In this document: positions 17,943-27,053 of the stretch, piece after piece
Position numbering within the stretch: position 1 is the stretch's first letter
Layout of the letters: each line of letters begins with the position of its first letter
Assembly: GCA_001796335.1 (NCBI GenBank)
Contig: MGMF01000028.1
Location: 1-64,000, forward strand
From: Chloroflexi bacterium GWB2_49_20
Lineage (GTDB): Bacteria; Chloroflexota; Anaerolineae; Anaerolineales; Villigracilaceae
Direction: 5' to 3'
DNA length: 64,000 bases
The notes under the pieces: generated by a model
The model's input: only the letters and a program-made list of their open reading frames with translations
Told to the model about the DNA's origin: nothing
Databases searched by the model: none
Made by a program: the position numbers and the translations under genes

Positions 17943-19058
17943 ATGCCAATGAAGGATTTAATATTACATAATTTATCCAAGAGATACCAGAAAAACTTGG
18001 TTGTCGAAGACCTTTCTCTCGAAGTTAAAGAGGGCGAGTTTGTTTCCATGCTCGGACCTAGTGGTTGTGGTAAGACAACAACGCTCCGCATGATCGCTGG
18101 CTTGGTATCTCCCGATGAGGGTCAGATAATATTGGGCGGCCGCGATATTACATTTCTGCCTCCTGAAAAAAGAGGAATTGGTATGGTCTTTCAGGATTAT
18201 GCCCTCTTTCCGCATATGACAATCGAGGATAATGTCGGTTTTGGTCTCCAAATGCACAAAGTTCCCCGTTCTGATATAAAGGGACGAATTGATCGAGCGC
18301 TAGACTTAGTACAATTGACCGGATTGCAAAAACGCTACCCGCACCAGTTGAGTGGAGGTCAACAACAACGTGGGGCACTAGCCCGCGCATTGGTGATTGA
18401 GCCTCAGCTTTTACTTCTTGACGAACCTCTCAGCAATTTAGATGCAAAGCTACGCCAGGAAATGCGCGTTGAGTTGAAAGACATCCAACAACGTATTGGG
18501 ATAACCACAATATTTGTTACCCATGACCAAATTGAGGCATTAAGCCTTTCCGATCGGATTTTGGTCATGGTCCGTGGGTGCATTGTTCAGGAGGGGACTC
18601 CAATTGAGATCTACGAAAAACCAAAAGATAGCTTCGTGGCAAGCTTCCTTGGTCAGGAAAACTTTATTGATGGCAAAGTTGTATCCAATATTGATGGATT
18701 GATAAATGTGAAATCTGCCGAAGGGTTGGTTCTATTTGCCCCTGCTAACTCAGACATGAAAAATGGCGATGATGTCATCCTGGCGATAAAAAAAGAGCGA
18801 ATAAAGATTTTACCGGAAGGGAGCTATAAGGATATTGAAAATAATAGAACCAAGCAAAATGCCATTAAAGCGAAAGTGGAATTTGTGACATACTTGGGAA
18901 CAACTATCCAATATCTCTGTTCATTGCACGAGAGAAGGATTGTAGTTAGTGTACCAAATGAAGCTTGCGGCCCTGCTTTTAAGAAAGGCGATGCAGTGAC
19001 CTTGTTATGGGAACCATTGGACTGTATCAGCCTGACTGTCACAAAACCATCTTCCTAA
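17943..19058 (+). CDS. ABC transporter ATP-binding protein, PotA-like
   Basis: ATPase of 371 residues driving the PotBC/D-like importer. It has Walker A GPSGCGKTT (about 38-46), Q-loop FQDYALFPH, ABC signature LSGGQQQR (about 138-145), Walker B LLLLDEPLSNLD and switch His in VTHDQIEALSLSD. A C-terminal TOBE-type extension (about 240-370) is typical of MalK/PotA proteins and may have a regulatory role. The gene begins 13 nt after the hairpin that follows the binding-protein gene. Alternative starts exist at the first and third codons (MPMKD). Confidence 0.92.
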   Translation: MPMKDLILHNLSKRYQKNLVVEDLSLEVKEGEFVSMLGPSGCGKTTTLRMIAGLVSPDEGQIILGGRDITFLPPEKRGIGMVFQDYALFPHMTIEDNVGFGLQMHKVPRSDIKGRIDRALDLVQLTGLQKRYPHQLSGGQQQRGALARALVIEPQLLLLDEPLSNLDAKLRQEMRVELKDIQQRIGITTIFVTHDQIEALSLSDRILVMVRGCIVQEGTPIEIYEKPKDSFVASFLGQENFIDGKVVSNIDGLINVKSAEGLVLFAPANSDMKNGDDVILAIKKERIKILPEGSYKDIENNRTKQNAIKAKVEFVTYLGTTIQYLCSLHERRIVVSVPNEACGPAFKKGDAVTLLWEPLDCISLTVTKPSS

Positions 19059-19103
19059 TCTAATAGACACAAAACGGTTAGAGATTATGGAGTGAAACAT
19101 AAG

Positions 19104-20303
19104 ATGATAAACATGAGTTGTGGACAAACGTCACTAAACCCTGAGTGCTTAAAGGCATTAAGTAAGCAAATATTCCAGCCCATTTACTATCCAGAGTATT
19201 GGTCAACGGAAATAGCTGTTGTTGATATGCTCCGTAAAATTTGCCATACTCAGAATGACGTCCTTCTGATGGCGGGTTCGGCTACATATGGCGAAGAAGC
19301 CGCTATGTTGAGCCTTCTTGAACCAGGTGATAAGGTTCTGACTGTTAACTCGGGTATGTATGGACAGGTATTGACTGACTTGACCAAGATCGTCGGTGCA
19401 CAACCGATAGAGATAAAGGTCGAAGAAGGCAAGAGTGTGGAACCATCGATTATTCGTGATCAACTTGAACTCGATCCTGAGATCAAGATGGTCGCCTTGG
19501 TCTATGCTGATACAAGCCAGGGCACTGTAAATCCAGTTCCTGAAATCGGGGATATGATGAGGGATTTCCCTGACGTTCTGCTGATGGTAGACGCCGTATC
19601 AGCGCTCGCTGCCTTGGAACTAAGACTTGATGAGTGGCGAATAGATATTTGTTGCACAAGCCCACAAAAGTGTGTCAACGCTCCCCAAGGGCTAGCCATC
19701 GTTTTTGTTAGCAACCGAGCATGGGCTGTCATTAAAGACAGGAAAACACCAATTAACTCCCTTTGCATGGATCTTACGGTTTGGAAGGAGTATCACGATG
19801 GTGTGCGAGTAGCAAGCACAACGGGACAATGGCAGGACATATCGACAGTTACCACCAAATGCGTTCATGGGCCTTCTCCTTCCTATTCACTCGTTTACGG
19901 ATTAAAGGCTTCCCTGGAGGCAATCTTGTTTGAAGGCTTAGAGAATGTATATCACCGACATTCCTCGGCTTCTAAAGCAATCCGTGTTGCGCTCCGTGCT
20001 TTGGGTCTTGGTGTCAAAGCAGATGAGGAAGTAGCAGCTCCAATGGCAACGACAATCGTCTTCCCTAAGCCGGTGGATTGGACCAAATTTGCAAGCAAAA
20101 TGCTTATGGATTATGGCATCGCCATTGCCGGCGATTTTCGGATCGGCAATATGGGTTTTGTGGCTGATCCGCGCTATGTAATTCCGACCATCGCTGCGCT
20201 TGAGAGTACTTTGCTTGATTTCGGTTTTCCGGTGGAACTCGGCGCAGGAGTAAAGGCTGCACACTGTGTGTTCGAAGAAACGTACAATTTTCAGGAAATA
20301 TAA
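19104..20303 (+). CDS. Class V aminotransferase, serine-pyruvate/alanine-glyoxylate type
   Basis: Pyridoxal-phosphate enzyme of about 399 residues. Family features are the N-terminal MSCGQTSLNPECLKAL, LLMAGSATYGEEAAMLSLL, LMVDAVSALAALEL (cofactor Asp in VDA), the Schiff-base lysine in CTSPQKCVNAPQGL and RIGNMGFV near the C-terminus. I place the start at ATG 19104, with GGAG at 19089-19092; GTG 19092 and ATG 19113 are alternatives. In this family it transfers an amino group to glyoxylate or pyruvate, fitting breakdown of a glycine-like product of betaine demethylation. It is the last complete gene of the importer operon and overlaps the start of the truncated DUF917 reading frame. A fragment of a related enzyme lies at 43167-43436. 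Confidence 0.88.
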   Translation: MINMSCGQTSLNPECLKALSKQIFQPIYYPEYWSTEIAVVDMLRKICHTQNDVLLMAGSATYGEEAAMLSLLEPGDKVLTVNSGMYGQVLTDLTKIVGAQPIEIKVEEGKSVEPSIIRDQLELDPEIKMVALVYADTSQGTVNPVPEIGDMMRDFPDVLLMVDAVSALAALELRLDEWRIDICCTSPQKCVNAPQGLAIVFVSNRAWAVIKDRKTPINSLCMDLTVWKEYHDGVRVASTTGQWQDISTVTTKCVHGPSPSYSLVYGLKASLEAILFEGLENVYHRHSSASKAIRVALRALGLGVKADEEVAAPMATTIVFPKPVDWTKFASKMLMDYGIAIAGDFRIGNMGFVADPRYVIPTIAALESTLLDFGFPVELGAGVKAAHCVFEETYNFQEI

Positions 20304-20313
20304 CATTCTGGCG

Positions 20314-20562
20314 ATGAGAATACTGATCGCTGATGATATTAATTTGGAAGATATAGAACCTGTGCTGGAAGGACTAGCACTATTAGGAACGGGAGGTGGT
20401 GGGTCACCAGATTTGGGACATGAAACCCTAAGTATCAATTTGGCTCGAGGACGAAGGATAACACTAATCGATCATGATGCTGTTGAAAATGATGCACTGA
20501 TCGTGAGTGGTGGGATTATGGGGTCAGTCAAATTGCAAAAGTTAGTTTGTGCACGGTTTTGA
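20314..20562 (+). pseudogene. Truncated DUF917-family gene
   Basis: This frame encodes only the first 70 or so residues of a DUF917 protein and then ends. VLEGLALLGTGGGGSPDLG and ALIVSGGIMGSVK match the N-terminus of the complete 367-residue homologue at 40351-41454 (FLEGLAILGTGGGGSPEWG and AIVASGGIMGSVK). Similarity ends after GSVK, and a TGA follows within about 10 codons. The remaining roughly 280 residues are missing; the next bases up to 20654 show nothing recognisable. It appears to be a deletion remnant. DUF917 proteins (now, as I recall, listed by Pfam as S-methyl-thiohydantoin desulfurase domains) commonly sit beside hydantoinases. Confidence 0.8.
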
Positions 20563-20669
20563 GGTCTATTTTGCAGATGGCAGCACTCCAAGTTGAAGCT
20601 TTATCCAAATGGTTTGTGGCATTTTCAATAACGTTTACTAATTAGGCGAGAGTATTGCGATTTCTAGCT

Positions 20670-20951
20670 ATGGTAACATATCATCTCAAACATATGGGGC
20701 TTTTGAAAAAGTCAACAAAATTATTAAAACTGGATGTTGAAGTTCAACAGGAATTTACCGCCCGAGAGCTATTGCTGCATCTGCTGGAATGTAGTGATCA
20801 AATTAACGATAAAGAAAACCGCACAACAGATATATATAAAAATTATTTGATCCTGGTGAACGGATTTTATCTATCTGAATTGGGGGGCTTTGATACCTTG
20901 TTGAAAGACCGAGATTCGGTTGTTATCCTATCACCGATAATAGGTGGGTAG
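20670..20951 (+). CDS. MoaD/ThiS-like sulfur-carrier protein with C-terminal Gly-Gly (module A)
   Basis: Small beta-grasp protein of about 93 residues ending in VVILSPIIGG, the diglycine tail that MoaD and ThiS use as a thiocarboxylate. The internal pattern HLKHMGLLKKSTKLLKLDVEV, FTARELLLHLL and NYLILVNG is the MoaD core. The start could be ATG 20670, chosen because it begins at strand beta-1, or TTG 20655 five codons earlier. A stand-alone MoaD-like protein accompanies several tungsten AOR operons (for example aorD in Aromatoleum), where it is thought to serve the tungsten-pterin cofactor. A second one, also near AOR, is at 41987-42277. Function here is inferred. Confidence 0.72.
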   Translation: MVTYHLKHMGLLKKSTKLLKLDVEVQQEFTARELLLHLLECSDQINDKENRTTDIYKNYLILVNGFYLSELGGFDTLLKDRDSVVILSPIIGG

Positions 20952-21378
20952 CTTTATGGATAGCCCAGTTTCCAATAACGCCGGCTTTGCTCTGGTTATT
21001 GATCGTCGATAAATATAACAATATTCTCATGCCACCATAATACAATTTTTTATTCGTAAAAAGAGACTTGCCCATATCGATGTACTTATCTCCGAATGGC
21101 AGAAGGCTGGTTATTTATTTCCACAGTAGCTCTATAACGGGCATATCGTATAGCTTGATGGCCAATCAGAAGTCTAGATTTCTGATTAAATTTGCATGAA
21201 GATCCAATTCGTTCCAATGTAGCTAACGAGGAAGTAATGTGGCAGGGTTGGAGGTGCAGCATAATTACCCTTTTGTTTTTCTGGATAAAAATGTAAAAAA
21301 TTCTCTTTTTCGTGCATGATAATATAATCATTAATGCATAAAAGTTCGCCAATAGAAAACTGCAATAACCTAATATTC
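20952..21378. other. 427-nt gap between convergent genes
   Basis: Non-coding space between the plus-strand sulfur-carrier gene and the minus-strand SDR gene. A weak inverted repeat (CAATAAC at 20973-20979 with GTTATTG at 20995-21001) may be a poor terminator; no T-run follows. The open frames present lack ribosome-binding sites and motifs. Confidence 0.35.
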
Positions 21379-22137
21379 TTATAGCGATGGTGAATAGTCA
21401 GTTTTATTTTTAAGATAAATTACTTGGCCTGAAATATGTTCTGTCGAGTCAGAAGCGAGCCAAAGACCTAATTCAGCAACTTCCTTTGGCATCAAAGCCA
21501 ATTTATTTTCTTCTGAATAGTATTCAATATAAGGGTCTGTTGCGACATCGGCTGGAGAAATACAGTTCACTTGTATTTCAAATTCCCTGACCTCATCTGC
21601 TAAACCCCTTGTAAAGCACTCCAATCCCTTTTTAGCAACGTAATAATGCAACCATTTTGCTCCTCCCAATGAGAACATTCCAGAGATATTGATGATCTTG
21701 CCTTTCCTAAATGGAATCATTGCTTTCAGGACCAGGCTTGATAATAGCATCGGAGCCAATAAGGTTACGCTCAAGACATAATCTATCTGACTTAAAGGAA
21801 TTTCAGCGAGACTTTTTCCAAAGAATAACTCATTCCCATTGTGCCATGTCCCCGCATTGTTAAATAAGACATCGATCTGTTTTACGCTTTTTAGAACTTC
21901 CTCCACAAGGTGTTCAATTTCCTTTTCAACGCTTAAGTCAGCAACTATTACATCTGCCATGCCTCCTTCTTCTATTATTTGGGAATAAACATCCTGTAGC
22001 ATATTTTTGTTTCTACCGGTAAGGAATACTCTCGCGCCGGCTGAAGCTACTTCCAAAGCAATAGCCTTTCCTATGCCAGTGTTGGCTCCGGTAACAATGA
22101 TATTTTTCCCCTCGAACAGTTTGGGAGTGTTATCCAT
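21379..22137 (-). CDS. Short-chain dehydrogenase/reductase
   Basis: Classical SDR of 252 residues. The Rossmann motif TGANTGIG is near the N-terminus (about 16-23), NNAG is near 93-96, the catalytic Ser is in INISGMFS, and the catalytic Tyr-Lys pair is in YYVAKKG. A ggaggcggag ribosome-binding site precedes the ATG. NAD(P)-dependent oxidation or reduction of an alcohol or ketone is expected; the substrate is unknown. It is alone on the minus strand, with insertion-sequence debris upstream, so it may have come in separately from the neighbouring catabolic genes. Confidence 0.9.
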   Translation of the reverse strand: MDNTPKLFEGKNIIVTGANTGIGKAIALEVASAGARVFLTGRNKNMLQDVYSQIIEEGGMADVIVADLSVEKEIEHLVEEVLKSVKQIDVLFNNAGTWHNGNELFFGKSLAEIPLSQIDYVLSVTLLAPMLLSSLVLKAMIPFRKGKIINISGMFSLGGAKWLHYYVAKKGLECFTRGLADEVREFEIQVNCISPADVATDPYIEYYSEENKLALMPKEVAELGLWLASDSTEHISGQVIYLKNKTDYSPSL

Positions 22138-22522
22138 TCTCCGCCTCCAAAAAACAATTTTTCGGTTATACGCTTAGTCGCAATCCGCCAGGCTAGTCGG
22201 GCGGTTTCTTAATCAGAGTTTTGACATTTTACATCATATATATTTAATGGGGTAGGGCTCGGGTCAGCAAGCAAGGATTTGACATTCTGCCAGAATTGAT
22301 CCGAGTGATTATCAATGCAGCCATGCAAGCGGAACTGCAACTTTATCAAATAGCTGAACATTATGAGCTTACCGAACCTCACTAGGTGAAGGGGAACCCT
22401 TGACTTGCCTAGCTCAAATGCATTTTCCTTGTTTCCAGCTTTTGCCATAATTTATCCACTCATTCTATCGATGCGTCTCGGCTGAGTTATAAAAGCGGGA
22501 AGTTAACTCCATTGAATTTGAG
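22138..22522. other. 385-nt gap with insertion-sequence debris
   Basis: Between two minus-strand genes. It contains the IS256-like fragment described separately (about 22269-22383). The rest carries no recognisable gene, promoter or hairpin. Confidence 0.4.
22269..22383 (+). pseudogene. IS256-family transposase fragment
   Basis: One plus-strand frame reads QGFDILPELIRVIINAAMQ and continues AELQLYQIAEHYELTEPH before a TAG at 22384. This resembles the N-terminal region of IS256/mutator transposases (GLDALPELLRMLINAAM followed by a Glu-rich segment and GAxPYERTEERRGYANG). Only about 38 codons remain and no start codon is present, so it is a scar of a deleted element. Confidence 0.55.
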
Positions 22523-23578
22523 CTAAGTTTGGTACCCACGAACTCCTAGCGACTTGCACAAATCGTAAAGACTCGGATGCATATATTTTCCATTCTTTTG
22601 AATTTCGATACCATCCAGGGATACTGATGGAAATAACACGATACAGTCTGTGTGTGTCGCTGCAATTCTGTCAGCCATAGCGCCAAAGCCGAAGGTCATC
22701 GAGCCAAAGTAACGTTCATCTTCTGCGATGTGGCCGGTGAGCCGCGGAACACCGGGGTTGAAGCCAAACACATAGTGCGCCATGCGATACAGGTTGGAGT
22801 CCCCAAATTTTCCAAGCCAATTGCGATAAACCTTCGCAGCTGACCCACCCTCAACAGCTACAATGCTGCCCTTTTTTATAATCAGGGTAACGGTCTCTTC
22901 CCCTTGCAGAACCCCAATATCGTCAGGTGGCCATATGGATCCATCTATAACAATTCTGCCCTCGATTGTCTCTTCCTTTGGCAGGCACCCGACTTGACCA
23001 CCCAACATGATCAAGGCACCTCTCTCGGTGGCAATGCCTCCGGGCTGGATGGCGTTCTTATCCAGATCAGCAGTCAGATATGTACCCCGGTTACAAGTCA
23101 CCTGTATTGTATTAGAAGAATTTAGCAGGCGGACAATTTCATCGCCCAGGGCAATTAATTTGGGGTAATCCACCTGCCCAATCGTACGGACCATGGCATC
23201 CACATCCATACCTGCCAGACATGCATGGCGGCATCCTAACTCAGTTGCCTTTCTACGCGCCTCGGTATAAAGGATATATTGGACACTAAGATCGATCCAA
23301 ACATCTGCCCCCTGGATCGCCAAACCCAATGGCTTTGGCGGTTCCATTTGTGCCGCTGGTTGTGTTCCGTAGCGAATAAGTGTTGGGATCGCACCTAAGA
23401 TGCATGCCTGTTCAGCCAGTGATTGAGCCACACGCCAATCACCCGCCGTATCTATTGATACGACCAGTTCTTCACCACGCCGAAGCAGCATGATATCGTT
23501 TAGCAACTTATGGGTTGCTGCAGCAAGCTCGAATGAATAAAAAGAGCTGGTTGGTTCAGTACCAATCGTGAAATTCAT
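22523..23578 (-). CDS. M29-aminopeptidase/NicX-like metalloprotein
   Basis: Protein of 351 residues resembling the family that includes M29 leucyl aminopeptidases and the ring-cleaving 2,5-dihydroxypyridine dioxygenase NicX. Visible features are RRGEELVVSIDTAGDWRVAQ at the N-terminus, GGIATERGALIMLGGQVG, EGRIVIDGSIWPPDDIG, and a C-terminal part with GHIAEDERYFGSMTFGFG and an HTD pair (THTDCIVLFP) where the metal ligands of this fold lie. The start follows aaaggaatgg on the minus strand. Peptide hydrolysis or opening of an N-heterocycle are both possible; the neighbourhood of hydantoin and amine genes makes the second attractive. The family is likely, the reaction open. Confidence 0.65.
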   Translation of the reverse strand: MNFTIGTEPTSSFYSFELAAATHKLLNDIMLLRRGEELVVSIDTAGDWRVAQSLAEQACILGAIPTLIRYGTQPAAQMEPPKPLGLAIQGADVWIDLSVQYILYTEARRKATELGCRHACLAGMDVDAMVRTIGQVDYPKLIALGDEIVRLLNSSNTIQVTCNRGTYLTADLDKNAIQPGGIATERGALIMLGGQVGCLPKEETIEGRIVIDGSIWPPDDIGVLQGEETVTLIIKKGSIVAVEGGSAAKVYRNWLGKFGDSNLYRMAHYVFGFNPGVPRLTGHIAEDERYFGSMTFGFGAMADRIAATHTDCIVLFPSVSLDGIEIQKNGKYMHPSLYDLCKSLGVRGYQT

Positions 23579-23749
23579 TTTCCATTCCTTTCTATTAATC
23601 AGGTGGTGAACAATCTAATCTGCGAGATTCATTTGCATGACAGATATCCATCATATGGAAATGTTATTATTTTTTACTTTTCTAAAGCAGCATTTGGATG
23701 AATTAATGGACTGTGCTGTAATGTTCATGATGGATTGTACGTTTTCAGA

Positions 23750-24661
23750 TCATTTGGGATAAAATAACTTGTCAAAATTCATACGTTGAAATTCTTCAAG
23801 ATTGCCTCCCACGGTTGCATTATAGATAACCACGCCAGATGCTTCGCAAACCAGCCTGGCCTCGTGGTAATGAAATAACATTCTGGCCACATGTGGTTCA
23901 TGATATTTCTTACCCAGACCATAATAACTTGAATCAAAATGGTTCTGATCATTATTGTCTGTGGCTGTCAGCCTGTCAGGATTCGATTCATCCACATTGA
24001 TTGACACTTGCTTGAAATAAGATGTATCGCAGCCGATCAGGTAAATTGGGTTGAAGCCCAGGTAAACTGCCAACTGTAAAGCAGAGATCGTAACGGTAAA
24101 AGATGCGAACACTCCTTTAGCTGCATTCATGGAAAAAGTGCCTTCTGGCAGTCTATTCATATCCAGGTGCAGCGGTTTTTCGTTGAACCAATATACGTTG
24201 GAGTAAGAATTTAAAATCTCTTTCCGCCTGAACTCCAGCGGATAGAAAAATAAAGTAGTAGGCAATAGCTCTGGCAACTCGATGATCTGTTCACGGTTGT
24301 CTGGGACCACCCGCCTGTCCATTGCAACATAGAACTGTGGCCGCCATTCGATCCGGTCAAAAAGCAGATAACACCGGTTGGAACCCCAGACATATTCATT
24401 GGCCAATATATTCAAATCCATTTGGTTTAAACTTGGCCCATTGCCCATGATGAAACAGCGATTCCCGCTATATGTGTTTTTTAGTGCGGATAGCCTTTTT
24501 GCCTTAGTTTTAACCGTTACATCATTAAAAAAACGCCATGATGCCATCAAAGAGCGATAGAATCGAAAATAGTTACCAATAATGGTTTTATGAAAAGGAG
24601 TTGAAACTATAGGCGGCATGATAATAAATCCAAATCGGTGTAATATTAGAACGGATAACAA
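23750..24661 (-). CDS. MptE-like (DUF115-type) protein
   Basis: Protein of 303 residues. The core begins NTYSGNRCFIMGNGPSLNQMDL, followed by NEYVWGSNRCYL and FYVAMDRRVV, then LAVYLGFNPIYLIGCDTSYF. This is the Rossmann-like pattern of DUF115/MptE-like proteins, which also occur in surface-polysaccharide clusters with a nucleotide-sugar-binding fold. There is no signal peptide. It may be a glycosyltransferase-like enzyme or bind a pterin or nucleotide diphosphate; the sequence does not decide. It faces the UroD-like gene head to head across about 120 nt and has no obvious link to the catabolic genes around it. Confidence 0.65.
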   Translation of the reverse strand: MLSVLILHRFGFIIMPPIVSTPFHKTIIGNYFRFYRSLMASWRFFNDVTVKTKAKRLSALKNTYSGNRCFIMGNGPSLNQMDLNILANEYVWGSNRCYLLFDRIEWRPQFYVAMDRRVVPDNREQIIELPELLPTTLFFYPLEFRRKEILNSYSNVYWFNEKPLHLDMNRLPEGTFSMNAAKGVFASFTVTISALQLAVYLGFNPIYLIGCDTSYFKQVSINVDESNPDRLTATDNNDQNHFDSSYYGLGKKYHEPHVARMLFHYHEARLVCEASGVVIYNATVGGNLEEFQRMNFDKLFYPK

Positions 24662-24783
24662 ATTATAACAAAAATAATGGTGTACTACTCGCCTGTTAAT
24701 AGGCCCGAAGATGTTTATTAACCAATCAGAAGCTCCGAGTCAAACTCATAACTTATTTGGGAGCGGTTGAGCAAAGGAATATC

Positions 24784-25758
24784 ATGACACAAAAAGAAGA
24801 TCTGATTGCAGCATTCTCAAACCGTATGCCTGCGGGAAGGGTTCCGTTGTGGGAGTTGGAGTTTCATCTGTGGGATCAGATATCCAAGGGACACTTGATC
24901 CTCGGACAGGAGTATCTGGAATTAACCTCCCGGGAAAAAACATATGCGCTTAATAAAAATGCTGAAATATTTTTACTAGTCTCCGAGCAATGTCATTTTT
25001 CAGCCTTGACCTTACCCAGCCAATTTTGGGAAATTAGTCTCGGTCATCCTGCCTATTATTGGATGCCGGAGGATGGCCGAGTCGAACAGGCAAAGATCCT
25101 TCGAAAACTTGCATCTCCGGACTTGATGCTCGTGGCAAATTGTTCAGCCTTGCTTGGGATTCCGATGGGTGATGATTATGTAGATTTTGCATACCAACTC
25201 TTTGATGCTCCGCAAGAAGTAAGCACTTTGGCGGAACATAAGCTGGAAGAAGGGATACAGGCCGCGATCCGGTTCCGGGATGCAGGTGTTGAAATTGGCT
25301 TGACCACTACGGACCTGGCAGATAATCATAGCACATTTATGAATCCCCACCAATTGGAAATGTACGTGTGGCCGAACCTGGATCGCTGGGTGGAGGCATT
25401 AAAAAAACTGGGAATGATTTCAATTTTGCATTCTGATGGCAACATAACATCTTGCCTCGAGCAGATTGTAAATTCTGGGGTGAATTGTTTGCAGGCGATC
25501 GATCCCACGGCCGGAATGGATATACTAATAGTGAAACAAAAAGTCGGCACCCAGCTTTGTCTGGCAGGCAATATTGATTGCAAACTTTTGTTACAGGGTT
25601 CACCGGAATCGGTTTTTGAGGCCACCAAACAATTGTTGAATACTTGCAAAGAAGGCGGTGGATTGATCCTGGGTGCATCCAATGCAGTGCAAGATGCGGT
25701 GCCAGTGGAAAATTACCTGGCACTTACTCATGCATGGGAGGAGTTTGGAGAATATTGA
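24784..25758 (+). CDS. UroD-like corrinoid/methylcobamide methyltransferase
   Basis: Uroporphyrinogen-decarboxylase-superfamily protein of 324 residues, in the group with MtaA/MtbA/CmuA methyltransferases that move methyl groups between corrinoid and a thiol or folate acceptor. ISILHSDGNITSCLEQIVNSGVN and GNIDCKLLLQGSPESVFEATKQLL are typical of the barrel, including the His and Cys-rich segments used for zinc in this group. I use ATG 24784, preceded by aaagga; an upstream in-frame TTG at 24757 is less likely. No haem-synthesis genes are near, while two MttB enzymes and a corrinoid protein are, so a methyltransferase role is favoured over porphyrin synthesis. A second homologue is at 35724-36845. 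Confidence 0.8.
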   Translation: MTQKEDLIAAFSNRMPAGRVPLWELEFHLWDQISKGHLILGQEYLELTSREKTYALNKNAEIFLLVSEQCHFSALTLPSQFWEISLGHPAYYWMPEDGRVEQAKILRKLASPDLMLVANCSALLGIPMGDDYVDFAYQLFDAPQEVSTLAEHKLEEGIQAAIRFRDAGVEIGLTTTDLADNHSTFMNPHQLEMYVWPNLDRWVEALKKLGMISILHSDGNITSCLEQIVNSGVNCLQAIDPTAGMDILIVKQKVGTQLCLAGNIDCKLLLQGSPESVFEATKQLLNTCKEGGGLILGASNAVQDAVPVENYLALTHAWEEFGEY

Positions 25759-25785
25759 CCTCAAATTGTGAAATTGTCCCCAAAT

Positions 25786-25816
25786 ACAAATGTCATAGGT
25801 CAATCATGACATTTGT
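25786..25816 (+). promoter_or_regulatory. 11-bp inverted repeat after the UroD-like gene
   Basis: ACAAATGTCAT (25786-25796) and ATGACATTTGT (25806-25816) form a perfect 11-bp stem with a 9-nt loop, 27 nt after the stop codon. No T-run follows, so it may be a 3-prime mRNA hairpin or a protein-binding palindrome. Confidence 0.5.
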
Positions 25817-25956
25817 TCATTATATTCACACTTTCAAATGGTTATAAATGAAACATCTCAATAGACGGTATCCCATTCCATTATTTGAAACAAAAGAACA
25901 AAATCTGACATGATTATTTTTACATGGTATTTTTTCCACTCTGAGAAGATTTGTTG

Positions 25957-26001
25957 ATTGGCTTGCTTTAGTATTTGAAGCAAGCCAATTTTTATCTTTT
26001 T
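25957..26001 (+). terminator. Rho-independent terminator
   Basis: A 12-bp stem, ATTGGCTTGCTT (25957-25968) with its complement (25978-25989) and a 9-nt loop, is followed directly by a T-rich tract (tttttatcttttt). It ends transcription from the UroD-like gene before the module B regulator. Confidence 0.85.
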
Positions 26002-26111
26002 ACTATCCAGGTTATTTCAATAAATGATGGTCAAAAATAATTTTCAAAACGAGCTTTTTGTAAAAGCAAAGGACTTGCTGGGCTTAGTTCGAATTGTGTA
26101 GGAGGCAGTCT

Positions 26112-26978
26112 GTGAAAACAACCTATGAGTCAAGCAGTTCGGTTGCGAGTACACTTGTAAACGGATTAAAAGTACTCGAATATGTATCTCTCCATGGAAA
26201 GAAAAAAGGTGTTACCTTGCAGGAAATCACCAATTCGCTTGAGATGCATCGCAGCAACGTATTTAGATATTTAAAAACCCTGGTCAATTGTGGTTGGTTG
26301 GATTATGACCTTGAGACTTTTCGGTATCATATCGGTAGAAAACCTTTGCAAATCGCTGGAACATCACTAAACCAATTGGATTTGAGAGCCATTGCCCATC
26401 CCTTTCTGCAGAAATTGGTTGATGAGACTTGTCTTGCAATCCACTTGGGAGTACTGAGTGGTTCCTCTATTGTTTATATCGATAAAGTTGAGAATAATAG
26501 CCCCATCCAAATGAGATCTCGACCAGGAATGTCTGCACCAGTACATTGTACTGCCATGGGTAAAGCTTTGTTGGCGACTTGCAGTACGCAGAGGGTTATA
26601 GCGCTTGTGGGAGAAGATTTAACTGCATATACTCCGAAAACGATTACCGACATCGGGGGGTTGCTGGCAAATCTCGATAAGGTTCGGGAACGAGGTTATG
26701 CAATTGACAACGAAGAGAATGAGATTGGAATCGGATGTGTTGCTGCTGCCATATTTGGCTACGAAGATGACGCGATTGGAGCAGTCAGCTTATCCACATT
26801 GATACAATATCTTACATCGGAGAACATTGGTTTATTTGCTGCCAGAGTGATGGAAACTGCGAGCCGTATTTCGCAAAGTATGGGTAGTACCAGTAACCAC
26901 TGGTCAATTGAGCCAGAAAAAATATTAAAACATCGGCAGCTGGAGACAACATTTATCGAAAAGGAGGTGGAATATTAA
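26112..26978 (+). CDS. IclR-family transcriptional regulator (module B)
   Basis: Regulator of 288 residues. The winged helix-turn-helix is about 10-75 (TLQEITNSLEMHRSNVFRYLKTLVNCGWL). The effector domain follows with HLGVLSGSSIVYIDKVE, CTAMGKALLATC and YAIDNEENEIGIGCVAAAIF. I place the start at GTG 26112 because taggagg ends 6 nt before it; an open frame runs upstream to a TTG without a ribosome-binding site. It stands at the head of the oligopeptide-type ABC importer operon and probably regulates module B. The effector is unknown. Confidence 0.92.
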   Translation: MKTTYESSSSVASTLVNGLKVLEYVSLHGKKKGVTLQEITNSLEMHRSNVFRYLKTLVNCGWLDYDLETFRYHIGRKPLQIAGTSLNQLDLRAIAHPFLQKLVDETCLAIHLGVLSGSSIVYIDKVENNSPIQMRSRPGMSAPVHCTAMGKALLATCSTQRVIALVGEDLTAYTPKTITDIGGLLANLDKVRERGYAIDNEENEIGIGCVAAAIFGYEDDAIGAVSLSTLIQYLTSENIGLFAARVMETASRISQSMGSTSNHWSIEPEKILKHRQLETTFIEKEVEY

Positions 26979-27053
26979 AATAAAAAAACCAAATAAAGAT
27001 CTTCCGGAAATCGAAACCCTACTAATATTTTGATAATAAAGGAGAAGAATTCT

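Larger units (their letters stand above)
25759..26111. other. 353-nt gap between the UroD-like gene and the IclR gene
   Basis: Non-coding. It holds a long inverted repeat shortly after the UroD-like stop codon (25786-25816) and a classical terminator (25957-26001), both listed separately. The last 100 nt should contain the promoter of the IclR gene, but I could not pick a clear -35/-10 pair. Confidence 0.45.
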
